From: Streptomyces xanthophaeus
GTDB taxonomy: Bacteria; Actinomycetota; Actinomycetes; Streptomycetales; Streptomycetaceae
Direction: 5' to 3'
Length of the DNA: 64,000 nucleotides
NCBI RefSeq assembly: GCF_000725805.1
Contig: NZ_JOFT01000012.1
Coordinates: forward strand, 1-64,000
Program-made: the position numbers and the translations under genes
In this document: piece after piece, positions 1 through 9,190 of the stretch
Layout: every line of letters starts with the position of its first letter
How positions within the stretch are numbered: the stretch's first letter is position 1
Notes under the pieces: generated by a model
The model's input: the letters and a program-made list of their open reading frames with translations, nothing else
Told to the model about the DNA's origin: nothing
The model's database searches: none

Positions 1-94
1 TCGGTGGAGATGTCGCAATCCACACCGAACCCGGAGGCCCTCACCCATTTCAAGAACCCAGCACGCGTGTCACCAACGTCCCGGGACAACACAC

Positions 95-589
95 CTAGAA
101 GGCCGTCCAGACGAAGGCGACCTGGTCGCCCGCCCGGAGTCTGAACTGGCAGCCGCCGACCGGGGTCGACACCCCGTTCACGGAGATGTCCCAGTAGGCC
201 TGCCCCCCGCCGCTCACGTCCTTGACGGTGTCGACGGAGAAGTCGTCGAAGGAGGCGTACCAGGTGCCGTCCCAGCCGAAGTAGTTGCTGCGGGCGGCGT
301 CGTCGAGGGCGGCCGTGGGGGTGGGGACGGCGGTCGGGTTCGCGCCGCCGTTGGTGCCGTCGCACTTGTGGGTGCCGCCGGTGGCGGTGGTGACGTCGTG
401 CCCCTTGGTGGTGACCTTGCCCGTGAACAGCACCCCGTCGGGGCCCTGCACGGTCAGGGCCACCCTGACCGGCTTGTTCGTGTTCGGGTGGTGCGCGGGC
501 TGCGCCTGGGCGAGGGCCGGCGCAGTGGTCAGGGCGAGCCCGAGGACGGCCGCGGTGACGGCGGCGCGGCGTATGACGTTCTGGCGCAT
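95..589 (-). CDS. Secreted DUF4430 (transcobalamin-like) protein
   Basis: 164-residue exported protein. Residues 1-30 form a Sec signal peptide (basic start, hydrophobic core, cleavage near ALAQA-QP). The mature part ends in a DUF4430 domain, seen in the pattern YWDISVNG, then a Gly-Cys, then RAGDQVAFVWTAF. Two Cys could form a disulfide. DUF4430 is the fold of the C-terminal cobalamin-binding domain of transcobalamin and intrinsic factor. The gene sits directly behind a cobalamin riboswitch, so an extracellular corrinoid-binding role is the natural inference. I chose the internal ATG at 589, preceded by AGGAAGG, because upstream codons are low-complexity leader and riboswitch sequence. No lipobox or membrane anchor is visible, so it may be released or act with an importer outside the window. 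Confidence 0.8.
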   Translation of the reverse strand: MRQNVIRRAAVTAAVLGLALTTAPALAQAQPAHHPNTNKPVRVALTVQGPDGVLFTGKVTTKGHDVTTATGGTHKCDGTNGGANPTAVPTPTAALDDAARSNYFGWDGTWYASFDDFSVDTVKDVSGGGQAYWDISVNGVSTPVGGCQFRLRAGDQVAFVWTAF

Positions 590-704
590 GGAGATGCCTT
601 CCTGGCAACGGGCCACGGCCTGCGCCCGGCCGCACCCCGCCGGCCCGCGCGCGCGATGGCCCTCCCGCGGCCAGCCCGGAGGCGGGGGAGGAGGGACCGG
701 TGGC

Positions 705-880
705 CCGGGTGGGGTGCTCCGCGCTGTAGACCGTGACAGGGAGAAGCGGTGATCGCGCCGCACGCCGGGTTCTCCGACTCACGGCGCCGGGGCGCCGTTC
801 ACGGTTGCAGGTCAGCGCCGGATTCCCACCGGCTTCCCCCAGTCGCACACGCATTCAGTTGTCGCTCCGGTCAGGGCCGG
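705..880 (-). promoter_or_regulatory. Cobalamin (AdoCbl) riboswitch
   Basis: Read on the minus strand, this leader contains the class hallmark GCCGGTGGGAATCCGGCGC (around 815-835). It is followed by GCTGACCTGCAACCGTGA, the degenerate form of the B12-box core (GGTCCCGCAACTGTGA in the consensus), and then by GAGTCGGAGAACCCGGC, matching the GAGnCAGGAnACC element near the 3' end of the aptamer. The order and spacing fit cobalamin riboswitches of actinomycetes. The boundaries are approximate. It ends about 115 nt before the DUF4430 start codon. The intervening GC-rich leader could pair with the ribosome binding site, suggesting translational control, but that is inferred. Confidence 0.85.
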
Positions 881-987
881 AACATGCGCATCGTACGGCC
901 TGGCGCGCAGCGGCCGCCAGGCTGTTCGGGACCCATCTCCGGCCGGGCGCACCGCCGTTCGGGGCGCGCCGGGGACCCGGGCGCGGT

Positions 988-1194
988 TCAGGCCCGCCGG
1001 AAGCGGTCGTCGTCGTCCACCCGCCGCCACCCGGCCGGGCTCACCGGCCGCGGCACCGTCCGGCCCGCGCGCAGCCATTCGAGCTCCAGCCGGTCGTAGA
1101 TGGGCGAGTCCGACTTCACCCGCGCAGCACCGAGCGCACTGAGCGGACGCGGTGGCACGGCCGTTGCTTCTGTGGCGAAATGCGTCTCCTGCAT
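988..1194 (-). CDS. Small hypothetical protein
   Basis: Potential 68-residue protein upstream of, and on the same strand as, the riboswitch. The C-terminal part (SDSPIYDRLELEWLRAGRTVP, then a Trp-Arg and acidic/basic tail) has a natural composition and resembles short uncharacterised streptomycete proteins with a DSPIYDxLxxEW segment, unlike the Arg/Pro-rich shadow frames around it. The start is uncertain: ATG at 1194 lacks a close Shine-Dalgarno, and a GTG at 1119 would give a 43-residue protein. No function can be assigned. Confidence 0.45.
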   Translation of the reverse strand: MQETHFATEATAVPPRPLSALGAARVKSDSPIYDRLELEWLRAGRTVPRPVSPAGWRRVDDDDRFRRA

Positions 1195-1312
1195 GCCGGA
1201 GCAACGATCCTGCTGCCCCCGGCGTGGCGGTGCGTGACCGCATCGTCACCGCGCCGTGACCGCAGGGGGTCTCCACCGGGCCGCGCGCCGCGGGCGGGTG
1301 GACGCTGGGAGC

Positions 1313-4300
1313 ATGACCCCTGCCGAGCCGAGTCCCCTGAGCAAGGAACTGCGCCTGGCCCTGGCCATGCGCGGCGGCGTGAGCCTCGCGGTGTGGATGG
1401 GCGGATCGTGCTGCGAGGTCGCCGCCCTGCGCAACAAGGACGGGGTCTACGGCCCGCTCCTGCGCGACTGCGGGTACGAGGACGTCACCGTCGACGTCCT
1501 CGCCGGCACGAGCGCGGGCGGCCTCAACGGCGTCCTGCTCGCCTGCCACCTCGTCTACGGGATGCCCTTCGACGCGGGCGTGCGCGACGTGTGGCTGGAG
1601 CTCGGCGACCTGGAGTCGCTGCTCCGCCGCGCCGCCCGGCCCGGCCGCGTCCCCGACTCCCTCCTGCGCGGCGACGCGGCCTTCTACCAGGGCCTGCGCG
1701 CCAAGCTGGAGCTGCTGATCGAGCGGGGCTCGCCGCCCGAGCAGCCCCCCGCCGCCCTGCGCCTGATCCTGACGGCCACCCGGCTGCGGGCACGGCCCGA
1801 CCGGGTCCGGCCCACCCTCGGGCAGCCCCTGCTCACGGGCCGTTCCCGCGCCTACTTCCGGTTCCGCCACCGCACCGCGGCGGACCCCGCGGCCGCCGCC
1901 CTGACGGACTTCCCCACCGGTGCCGGGAGGCCGGAGGCCCTGAACCGGCTGGCCTACGCGGCCCGCGCCTCGTCCTCCTTCCCCGGTGCCTTCGAACCGG
2001 CCCGGCCGGTGACCGGAACCCCTCCGACCGGGCCCACGCACGTGCCGGACCCCCCGAACCTGTGGGGCATCAGCAGCGAGACCGGCTACCCGGACCCCGG
2101 CTCCGGCGGCCGGGTGGAACTGGTCGACGGAGGGCTGCTGGACAACATCCCGGTGGCCTGGGCCCTGCGGGCCATCGCGGGGTCCCCGGCGGACCGGAGC
2201 GTCGACCGGTGGCTGCTCTTCCTCCAGCCGGTACCCCCGTACCCGTCCGCCCCCGGGGAAACGGAAGCACCCGGGCGGGTCACCCGGATGCTGCACCTGG
2301 CGTTCAAGTCCTTCGCCGTCAAGGCCGGGGCCGAGTCCCTGCTCGACGACGCCGCCGAGTTCCAGGCGGTCGAGGACACCGTGGCCCGGCGGGCCGCCCT
2401 CACCGGGGTCCTCCCGCCCACCCTCGTCCAGTGCGCGCAGGCGGCCACCGGCGGGCTGGCCGGCTACCGCGAGCAGACGGGCGGCGCCGAGGCCCGCAGA
2501 CTGGTCCGGCTGCTCCAGGACCCCGTCGAGGTGACCGGCGCGGACCCGCTGCCGCTGCCCTCCGGCCCGGGCCCGCTCGACGCGCTGGACACCGGCGGCG
2601 GCGACGGTTCGGTGCCGTTCCTCAAGGACCTGCGGACGCTGGGGGGCCACTGGATCCTGCCGGAGGGCATGCCCTTCGTACGGATCGCGGACCAGGGACG
2701 CTCCCCGATGACGCCTGCGCGTTCCCTGCGGCTGCTGCTGCAGTGGATCTGCACGTTCGAACGGATCGGCCGGACCGGGAACGTCCCCCTGCTGACGGAG
2801 TGCCGCCCCCGCCTGTACGCGCACCGGCTCGCCATCGCCACCCTCATCGCCGCCCGCGACCGGGCGCTGCTCACCGCGTTCAGGGCCGGGCTCGCCGCGG
2901 GCCTCCTCGATCCGGTCGCGCTCGTACGCAGTGCCACCGTCCAGCTGGACGGCGTACTGCCGGCCCTTCCGGACACGGACGAGGAGTGGGACGGCTGGGC
3001 TGCGCGCCTCGCCGCCGCGGCCGCCGGACCGGCGACGGCCACGGTGGCGCCGGGGACGCCGGGGGCGCCAGGGACCCCGCCGGGGGCTTCGCCCGGGGAG
3101 GAGCTCTACGCGCGCCTGTGGCGGAGCCTCGCCGAGCTCGGCCGGGACATCGGCCTGGCGATGTCCCCCGGTCCGGGCGCCGAGCCGGACCCGCCCGTGC
3201 CGGGATTCGCCGCTCTCCACGAGGCCGCCGCGCTGGGCAGCGCGGGCATGATGACCGCCCTGACGGCCGCGGAGGTGCTCCTGGGGCCGCTGTGCCCCGA
3301 CCCGCTGGCCGAGCCCGCACCGGTCTCCTTCCACACGATCTCGGCGGCGAACACCAGCTGGGCGTCCGAGAGGCTGCTCGGTGACCGGGCCCCGAAGGAA
3401 CTGGTCGAGGGCAAGCTCAGCGGCAACCAGCTCAGCAACTTCTCCGCGTTCCTCAGCGCGCGCTGGCGCATCGGCGACTGGACCTGGGGCCGCCTCGACG
3501 CCGCCGCCTCGCTGGTCCGGGTCGCCGCCACCGACGAACGCCTGGAGGAGGTGTTCCAGGACCCCGAGGCCCCGGGATTCTTCGACGGCGTCGTGGCCGC
3601 GCTCGCGCCCTCCCTGGGGTGGCTGCCCGGACAGCTGTGGCCCGCAGGCGTTCCGGACGATGCCTGTGCCGGTGCGGGCCCGGTCACCGCCGCCCTGTCC
3701 CGGCTCTGGGCTGAGGCACCGGACGGGTCGCCCTGGGACCGGCTGCGCCACCTGCTGATCCAGATCCGGCAGAGGGAGATCCTCGCGCAGGAACTCCCCG
3801 TGATCTCCGCGCTCGTCGGTGCACCCGGCGGAGGCGACCGGCCCCTGGTCCCGCAGGATCCCCCTGACGTCGAATTCGATGCGGCCCTCAAGGACTTCAA
3901 GGGCATCGGGGCCGAGAACGTCCCCGCCCTGCTGCGGGCTCCCGACCCCCGCCGAGCCCTCCTGCGGGCGGGCCTCCTGGCCTGGCCGGCGCTGCAGCCC
4001 TCGGGCAGGCGCCTGGCCCGGGTGCCCCAGGTCGTGCTCGGCCTGCTCAAGCCCTTCCTCTGCCTGCCCGCGGTCCTGGCGCTGGTCGCACCGTTGTGGG
4101 CGGCCTTCGCGGCCTCCCTGGCCTGGGTGGGCGTGGCCTTCGGCGCCGGAGCCTGGTTCTCGCCGCCCGGGCACCTCATCCTGCTCTGTGCCTTCGTACC
4201 CGGCCTGGTGGGCGGGATGGCCGTCCGGACCGGTGGGGAGGGCGCGCTCCGGGCCCTGGGGCGACTGGGCCTCGCCCTGCTGCCCGCCGCCCTCTTCGCG

Positions 4301-4648
4301 GTCCTCCTGTGCGTGGTGTGCGACGCGTGCCCGTCCGCGGGCCCGGACGGCCTCCCGCCGGGGGTGCGCTCGCTGATCGTGGGCGCCGCGATGGCCGCGG
4401 GCGCGGGCGGCGCCCTCTACGTGGGTTCGGACGGGGAGACGCACTGGGAGGCCATGGCAGGCGTGGCGGTGACGGCGGGGGTGCTCGCCTTCTTCCTGCA
4501 GAGCCTCGTTCCGGGAACGGGTACGAACGCCTGGTGGCCGGTTCTCGTCCTGTACGCCGTCCTGTTCCTGGTGACGGCAGCCCTCAGCTGGCTGCGCCCG
4601 CGTCCGCGGACCGGCCGCCGGAGACTGCGGGGGCCGGAAACCGAGTAG
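1313..4648 (+). CDS. Patatin-like phospholipase, DUF3376 type, membrane-anchored
   Basis: 1111-residue patatin-like protein. The N-terminal patatin fold shows the oxyanion-hole region RGGVSLAVWMGG (residues 20-31), the nucleophile elbow GTSAGG (65-70) and the second catalytic residue of the Ser-Asp dyad in VDGGLLDN (around residue 273). A long middle region matches the layout of DUF3376 patatin-like proteins. The last about 220 residues contain five or six hydrophobic segments (from about residue 900), so the catalytic domain is probably tethered to the membrane facing the cytoplasm. Patatins are lipid acyl hydrolases; the actual substrate is unknown. ATG at 1313 was chosen for its GGGAG and because the patatin motif starts just after it. 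It appears monocistronic and ends just before the operator-like site at 4650. Confidence 0.85.
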   Translation: MTPAEPSPLSKELRLALAMRGGVSLAVWMGGSCCEVAALRNKDGVYGPLLRDCGYEDVTVDVLAGTSAGGLNGVLLACHLVYGMPFDAGVRDVWLELGDLESLLRRAARPGRVPDSLLRGDAAFYQGLRAKLELLIERGSPPEQPPAALRLILTATRLRARPDRVRPTLGQPLLTGRSRAYFRFRHRTAADPAAAALTDFPTGAGRPEALNRLAYAARASSSFPGAFEPARPVTGTPPTGPTHVPDPPNLWGISSETGYPDPGSGGRVELVDGGLLDNIPVAWALRAIAGSPADRSVDRWLLFLQPVPPYPSAPGETEAPGRVTRMLHLAFKSFAVKAGAESLLDDAAEFQAVEDTVARRAALTGVLPPTLVQCAQAATGGLAGYREQTGGAEARRLVRLLQDPVEVTGADPLPLPSGPGPLDALDTGGGDGSVPFLKDLRTLGGHWILPEGMPFVRIADQGRSPMTPARSLRLLLQWICTFERIGRTGNVPLLTECRPRLYAHRLAIATLIAARDRALLTAFRAGLAAGLLDPVALVRSATVQLDGVLPALPDTDEEWDGWAARLAAAAAGPATATVAPGTPGAPGTPPGASPGEELYARLWRSLAELGRDIGLAMSPGPGAEPDPPVPGFAALHEAAALGSAGMMTALTAAEVLLGPLCPDPLAEPAPVSFHTISAANTSWASERLLGDRAPKELVEGKLSGNQLSNFSAFLSARWRIGDWTWGRLDAAASLVRVAATDERLEEVFQDPEAPGFFDGVVAALAPSLGWLPGQLWPAGVPDDACAGAGPVTAALSRLWAEAPDGSPWDRLRHLLIQIRQREILAQELPVISALVGAPGGGDRPLVPQDPPDVEFDAALKDFKGIGAENVPALLRAPDPRRALLRAGLLAWPALQPSGRRLARVPQVVLGLLKPFLCLPAVLALVAPLWAAFAASLAWVGVAFGAGAWFSPPGHLILLCAFVPGLVGGMAVRTGGEGALRALGRLGLALLPAALFAVLLCVVCDACPSAGPDGLPPGVRSLIVGAAMAAGAGGALYVGSDGETHWEAMAGVAVTAGVLAFFLQSLVPGTGTNAWWPVLVLYAVLFLVTAALSWLRPRPRTGRRRLRGPETE

Positions 4649-4649
4649 G

Positions 4650-4663
4650 CGATCGTATCGATC
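4650..4663 (+). promoter_or_regulatory. Operator-like motif, copy 1 (carbohydrate locus)
   Basis: CGATCGTATCGATC lies 90 nt upstream of the hydroxyacid dehydrogenase gene and matches TGATCGTATTGATC at 5855 in 12 of 14 positions. It is part of a wider AT-rich, GATC-rich stretch (4650-4700) that stands out from the GC-rich background. The likely ligand is the regulator encoded at 16270-17370. Confidence 0.55.
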
Positions 4664-4752
4664 GAATCGACGTTTATGATTGATGAATCTTGACGATCGG
4701 AAACCGGCTTCGTAGAGTCGGCGCGGCCTCACTTCGCCGCAAGGAGCACCAG

Positions 4753-5769
4753 ATGCCCGTTCGTCGCCCGCGGATCCTGCTGGCCATGGCCCCCGCGCTG
4801 GGCCCCCGCCTGCTGGACCACGCGACCGCCCGTCGGCTCCACGACGTGGCCGAGTTCGACCCGGAACTGATCGTCGAAGACTTCTCCGCACCCGAGGCGG
4901 CCGCGGCCCTGGACCGGGCCGAGGTGCTGCTCACCTTCTGGGGCGCGCCCGCCCTCGATGCCCGCGTCCTGGCCGCCGCACCCCGCCTGGAGGCCGTCGT
5001 CCATGCCGCGGGCTCCGTCAAGCACATCGTCACGGACGCCTGTTGGGACCGCGGCATCGCCGTGTCCTCCGCCGCCCAGGCCAACTCCCTGCCGGTGGCC
5101 GAGTACACCGTCGCGATGGTCCTGCTCGCGAACAAACGGGTGATGGAGCTCCGGGAGGAGTACCGCAGGGTCCGCGACAAGCCGCACGACTGGCACCTGA
5201 GGTACGGCCACGCGGGCAACTACCGCCGCACCGTCGGCATCGTGGGCGCCTCCCGGATCGGCCGCCGGGTGATCGAACTGCTGCGCCCCTACGACCTGGA
5301 GCCCGTCCTCTACGACCCCTACGTGAGCGTGGCCGAGGCCGCCGGACTGGGGGTCCGCAAGCTGGGGCTCGACGAACTCTGCGCGACGTCGGACGTGGTC
5401 AGCCTGCACGCGCCGGAGCTGCCCGAGACGCGCCGGCTGATCGACCGCCGGCGGCTGGCACTGATGCGCGACGGGGCCACCCTGATCAACACGGCGCGCG
5501 GTTCCCTGGTCGACGGGGCCGCGGTCACCGAGGAGTTGGTCTCCGGGCGGCTGCACGCCGTCATCGACGTGACCGATCCCGAGGTCCTGTCGGCCGACTC
5601 CCCGCTCTACGACCTGCCGAACGTGCTGCTGACCCCCCACGTCGCGGGCTCCCTCGGCAACGAACTGCACCGGATGGCCGATTCGGCGGTCGACGAGATC
5701 GCGCGCTATGCCGCGGGCCTGCCGTTCGTCCATGCGGTGCGCCGCGAAGAGCTCCGCCGCATCGCCTGA
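4753..5769 (+). CDS. D-2-hydroxyacid dehydrogenase family protein
   Basis: 338-residue NAD(P)-dependent oxidoreductase of the D-isomer-specific 2-hydroxyacid dehydrogenase family, which interconverts 2-oxoacids and D-2-hydroxyacids. The nucleotide-binding loop is VGASRIGR (about 163-170), with A and S occupying the usual first glycine region. The catalytic triad is visible as Arg249 (NTARG), Glu277 (TDPE) and His296 (TPHVAG). The start is fixed by AAGGAG six bases before ATG 4753. It is the first gene of the carbohydrate locus, separated from the binding-protein gene by a regulatory region carrying the same operator motif. It probably acts on a sugar-derived or uronate-derived acid, but the substrate is not readable from sequence. 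Confidence 0.88.
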   Translation: MPVRRPRILLAMAPALGPRLLDHATARRLHDVAEFDPELIVEDFSAPEAAAALDRAEVLLTFWGAPALDARVLAAAPRLEAVVHAAGSVKHIVTDACWDRGIAVSSAAQANSLPVAEYTVAMVLLANKRVMELREEYRRVRDKPHDWHLRYGHAGNYRRTVGIVGASRIGRRVIELLRPYDLEPVLYDPYVSVAEAAGLGVRKLGLDELCATSDVVSLHAPELPETRRLIDRRRLALMRDGATLINTARGSLVDGAAVTEELVSGRLHAVIDVTDPEVLSADSPLYDLPNVLLTPHVAGSLGNELHRMADSAVDEIARYAAGLPFVHAVRREELRRIA

Positions 5770-5854
5770 CGCAGCACTTCCCCGGTTCCCCGTGCCCCGT
5801 GCCCCGTGCGCCGCCGCGCGCGCAGCCGTGCGCGCGTACGGGGCCGCCTTTGAG

Positions 5855-5898
5855 TGATCGTATTGATCAATTGTTCACATGCTCTTGACGTTCAAGAT
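5855..5898 (+). promoter_or_regulatory. Operator/promoter region of sugar ABC operon
   Basis: TGATCGTATTGATCA (5855-5869) is an inverted repeat (TGATC-N5-GATCA) shared with the sites at 4650 and 17423. A second perfect inverted repeat TCTTGACGTTCAAGA lies at 5884-5898 and includes a TTGACG -35-like hexamer. The region sits 53-96 nt before the binding-protein start, where a LacI-type repressor would be expected to bind. The exact promoter elements are uncertain. Confidence 0.55.
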
Positions 5899-5950
5899 GT
5901 AGTGGGCGAATGATTCGACCCGTTCACTCCACTCGCCAAGGAGCAGGTCA

Positions 5951-7261
5951 ATGAAAGCTCAGTCCTTGCGTGCCCACGGTGCGGTGGCCGCAGCGGTGTC
6001 CCTCGCCCTGCTGACCTCCGCCTGTGCCGGTTCCGGATCCGACTCCGAGGCCGGCGCCTCGGGCGACCAGGGCAAGCCCGTCACCCTCACGTACTGGACC
6101 TGGACCAGTGGAGCCGAAGCCGCGGCGGCCGCGTTCAACGCGTCGCACAAGGACATCCAGGTGAAGTTCTCCCAGATACCCGGCGGCGCCGACGGCTACA
6201 GCAAGATCAGCAACGCGATCAAGGCGGGCGACGCGCCCGACGTGGCGACCATCGAGTACAACATGGTCCCGGAGTTCGCGAGCCAGGGATACCTGGAGGA
6301 CCTCACCGCCTCGTCGGGCGACCTGGTGAAGAAGCGCTTCCCGGCGGGCGTACAGAACCTCGTGACCTTCGGCGGCAAGACCTGGTCGGTGCCCTTCGAC
6401 GCCACCCCGCAGGTCTACTTCTACCGCAAGGACCTCTTCGAGAAGCACGGCGTCGCCGTCCCCACCACCTGGGACGAGTACCGCGCCGCAGCGGAGAAGA
6501 TCAAGGCCGCCGAGCCCCAGGCGCGCATCGGCAGCTTCCCGACCGACACCCCCCTGGAGGCGACCCTCTCCTGGCAGGCAGGGGCCAAGTGGTTCCAGAT
6601 CAAGGACGGCGCCTGGAAGCCGGACATCAACGACGCCCCCTCCCAGAAGGTCGCCGCCTTCTGGCAGGGCATGCTCAAGGACGACCTGGTCTTCAACTAC
6701 GGTGCCGGAAGCCCCGAGGAGAACAAGTCCAGGGCCGACGGCACCACCGCCAGCGTCCTCGGCGCCGCGTGGAGCGCGGGCGGGATGATCGCCGCCATGC
6801 CCGACCTCAAGGGCAAGTGGGGCGTCGCCCCGATCCCGCACTGGGGCACCCCCGCCAGCGGCATGTACGGCGGCACCAGTTTCGCCGTCACCAAGGGCAG
6901 CAAGCACGCCAAGGCGGCGGCCGAGTTCATCAAGTGGGTGACCACCGACCCGGCGGCGATGGAGGCCCGGATCGGCGCCCTGAAGAGCCCGAGCAGCGCC
7001 CTGCCCGCGAACCCGGAGATGGCGGCGGTCGCCGCCAAGGCCTTCGACACCTCCTACTTCGGCGGCCAGGACCTCTACAAGCTGACCGGGGAGCAGGTCG
7101 CCACGATCGTTCCCGGCTGGACCTGGGGTCCCGTCTGGGGGAAGGTCAACGCCGACTTCAAGGACGAGGCGGCGCGCAGCGGCCTGCCGAGCGGCCTGGT
7201 CAAGGCACAGGAGTCGGCCCGCACGGCGATCCAGAGCCGCGGTCTCAAGCTCGCCGACTGA
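5951..7261 (+). CDS. Sugar ABC transporter substrate-binding lipoprotein
   Basis: 436-residue extracellular solute-binding protein of the carbohydrate uptake 1 family. It has a lipoprotein signal peptide with lipobox LTSAC, so Cys25 would be lipidated and the protein anchored on the outer face of the membrane. The mature domain begins with VTLTYWTWTSG and carries typical cluster segments such as DAPDVATIEYNMVPEFASQG and WSVPFDATPQVYFYRKDLFEKHG. AAGGAG precedes ATG 5951. It is followed by two permeases and glycosidases, indicating import of an oligosaccharide released by the enzymes encoded nearby. No ATPase gene is linked; streptomycetes use the shared MsiK ATPase for such importers. Confidence 0.93.
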   Translation: MKAQSLRAHGAVAAAVSLALLTSACAGSGSDSEAGASGDQGKPVTLTYWTWTSGAEAAAAAFNASHKDIQVKFSQIPGGADGYSKISNAIKAGDAPDVATIEYNMVPEFASQGYLEDLTASSGDLVKKRFPAGVQNLVTFGGKTWSVPFDATPQVYFYRKDLFEKHGVAVPTTWDEYRAAAEKIKAAEPQARIGSFPTDTPLEATLSWQAGAKWFQIKDGAWKPDINDAPSQKVAAFWQGMLKDDLVFNYGAGSPEENKSRADGTTASVLGAAWSAGGMIAAMPDLKGKWGVAPIPHWGTPASGMYGGTSFAVTKGSKHAKAAAEFIKWVTTDPAAMEARIGALKSPSSALPANPEMAAVAAKAFDTSYFGGQDLYKLTGEQVATIVPGWTWGPVWGKVNADFKDEAARSGLPSGLVKAQESARTAIQSRGLKLAD

Positions 7262-7343
7262 CCCGCCGGGGCGGCCGCGCAGACCCCAGTCCGGCGCGGC
7301 CGCCCCCACGTCCGAAGCACCCGCACCGCCAAGGAGCACGCCC

Positions 7344-8270
7344 GTGGCCACACCCTCCACCACAGCGGCAGCCGCCGCGAGCACCGCGCGACGCAGCAGA
7401 CGCGGCGCCCTGGTCCTCTTCCTCTCCCCGTTCTTCGTCCTGTTCGCCGTCGTGATCGTGGCGCCGGTGGCCTACGCGGGCTGGATGAGCCTGTTCCGGG
7501 AACAGTCCTCGGGACTCGGCTTCGGCGGTGTCGAGCGCAGCTTCGCGGGACTGGCGAACTACTCGGCGGTCCTGGCCGACCCGGCCTTCCGCACCTCCTT
7601 CCTGCACGTGGCCGCGTACTGCCTGGTGTACATCCCGGTCCTGATCGGCGGGGCGCTGGGCCTGGCCCTGCTGGTCGACTCGGCCCACGCCCGGGCCAGG
7701 CGGTTCTTCCAGCTCGCGTTCTTCCTGCCGCACGCGGTCCCCGGACTGATCGCCGCGCTCATCTGGATCTACCTCTACACCCCGGGCCTCAGCCCGGTGA
7801 TCGACTGGATCGACGCCGCCGGCGGCAGCTGGAACTTCTTCTCGCCCGCCAACTCCCTCTCCTCCATGGTCAACATCGCCGTCTGGCAGTGGATCGGCTA
7901 CAACCTGGTGATCTTCTTCGCGGCGCTCCAGGCCGTGCCCCGCGAGGTCATCGAGGCCGCCACCGTGGACGGGGCCGGGGCCTGGCGCATCGCCCTGCGG
8001 ATCAAGGTCCCGATCATTCGCTCCTCGGTGGTCATGACCGTCCTGTTCACCTGCGTCGGAGCGATCCAGCTCTTTACGGAGCCCCGGCTGCTCTCCGACA
8101 AGGCACAGGCCCTCGGCAACGACTGGTCGCCCACCATGTACATCGTCAGCAAGGCGTTCATCGACCAGGACTACGCGAGCGCGGCCGCCGCCTCGCTGCT
8201 CCTGGCGCTCGTGGCCGGAGCACTGTCCTTCCTGGTCACCCGGATCGGGAAGCGGTGGCAGGAATCATGA
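7344..8270 (+). CDS. Sugar ABC transporter permease (MalF type)
   Basis: 308-residue integral membrane permease with about six transmembrane segments. It carries the cytoplasmic EAA loop EVIEAATVDGAGAWRIALRIKVP, which docks to the ABC ATPase. GTG at 7344 is preceded by AAGGAG. The stop overlaps the next gene's ATG in an ATGA, indicating translational coupling with the second permease. Confidence 0.93.
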   Translation: MATPSTTAAAAASTARRSRRGALVLFLSPFFVLFAVVIVAPVAYAGWMSLFREQSSGLGFGGVERSFAGLANYSAVLADPAFRTSFLHVAAYCLVYIPVLIGGALGLALLVDSAHARARRFFQLAFFLPHAVPGLIAALIWIYLYTPGLSPVIDWIDAAGGSWNFFSPANSLSSMVNIAVWQWIGYNLVIFFAALQAVPREVIEAATVDGAGAWRIALRIKVPIIRSSVVMTVLFTCVGAIQLFTEPRLLSDKAQALGNDWSPTMYIVSKAFIDQDYASAAAASLLLALVAGALSFLVTRIGKRWQES

Positions 8271-9190
8271 GCACACAGACCGCCGCACCGCGCACCGCGG
8301 AGCACACCGGCGCCGCCCCCGCGCCCCCCGCACCGACACCACGCCGCCGCCCCCGGCGCGCCTGGGCCTCGAAGACCGCCGTCAACGCCGTGCTGATCAT
8401 GCTGGCCTGCTACACGCTGATGCCGGTCAGCTGGCTGCTGATCGCCGCCACCAAGAACCGCCGCGACCTCTTCGGCACCGACGGGTTCAGCCTCGGGGAG
8501 TTCAACCTCTTCAGCAACATCCACGAGGTGTTCACCCACGACGACGGCATCTACGGACGCTGGCTCCTCAACACCGTCCTCTACGCCGTGGTCGGCTCGG
8601 CCCTGTCCTCCCTCGTCTCCGTCGCGGCGGGATACGCCTTCGACAAGTACGAGTTCAGCGGCAAGGAGAAGCTCTTCGGAGTCGTCCTGGCGGGCGTGCT
8701 CGTCCCGGGAGCCGTACTCACCCTGCCGATGTACCTGCTCGCCTCCCAGGCCGGACTCACCAACACCTACTGGGCGCTGCTGATCCCCTCCCTGGTCAAC
8801 CCGTTCGGCGTCTACCTCGCACGGGTCTTCTGCGAGGGCTACGTCCCTTACGAGGTCATCGAGGCGGCCCGCGTCGACGGCGCGGGCGACGTACGCACCT
8901 TCCGCTCCATCGCCCTGCCCATGCTCGCCCCGGGCTTCGTGACCCTGTTCCTGTTCTCCTTCACCGCCAGCTGGAACAACTTCTACGGCGGGCTGATCAT
9001 GCTGAACGACAAGGACCTCTACCCGGTCAGCCTCGGCCTGCACATGTGGAACATCTCGATCACCGAGAGCCCCGAGATGTACTCGCTGGCCATCACCGGA
9101 TCGCTGATCGCCGTGGTCCCGCTGGTGATCGCCTTCCTCTGCCTCCAGCGCTTCTGGCGCTCCGGCCTGACCGCAGGGGCGGTGAAGTAG
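8267..9190 (+). CDS. Carbohydrate ABC transporter permease (MalG type)
   Basis: 307-residue inner-membrane permease. A Pro/Ala-rich cytoplasmic N-terminus (about 35 residues) is followed by about six transmembrane segments and the EAA loop YEVIEAARVDGAGDVRTFRSIALPM. The ATG lies inside the preceding stop (ATGA), and the following glycosidase GTG begins immediately after this gene's TAG, so importer and hydrolase are made as one unit. The two permeases should form the heterodimeric channel for the lipoprotein at 5951. Confidence 0.93.
   Translation: MSTQTAAPRTAEHTGAAPAPPAPTPRRRPRRAWASKTAVNAVLIMLACYTLMPVSWLLIAATKNRRDLFGTDGFSLGEFNLFSNIHEVFTHDDGIYGRWLLNTVLYAVVGSALSSLVSVAAGYAFDKYEFSGKEKLFGVVLAGVLVPGAVLTLPMYLLASQAGLTNTYWALLIPSLVNPFGVYLARVFCEGYVPYEVIEAARVDGAGDVRTFRSIALPMLAPGFVTLFLFSFTASWNNFYGGLIMLNDKDLYPVSLGLHMWNISITESPEMYSLAITGSLIAVVPLVIAFLCLQRFWRSGLTAGAVK

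Noticed and set aside
1..145. Tail of a coding frame at the left edge (plus strand, open from base 1 to a TGA near 145)
   Set aside because: The composition is lower in G+C than the surroundings and could be the end of an upstream gene or mobile element. However, the frame overlaps the DUF4430 3' end, has no motif and cannot be judged without the flank.
812..4891. 1359-residue minus-strand open frame over the patatin gene
   Set aside because: Arg/Gly/Pro-rich shadow frame with no motifs; it also runs through the riboswitch. The plus-strand patatin frame has clear catalytic motifs.
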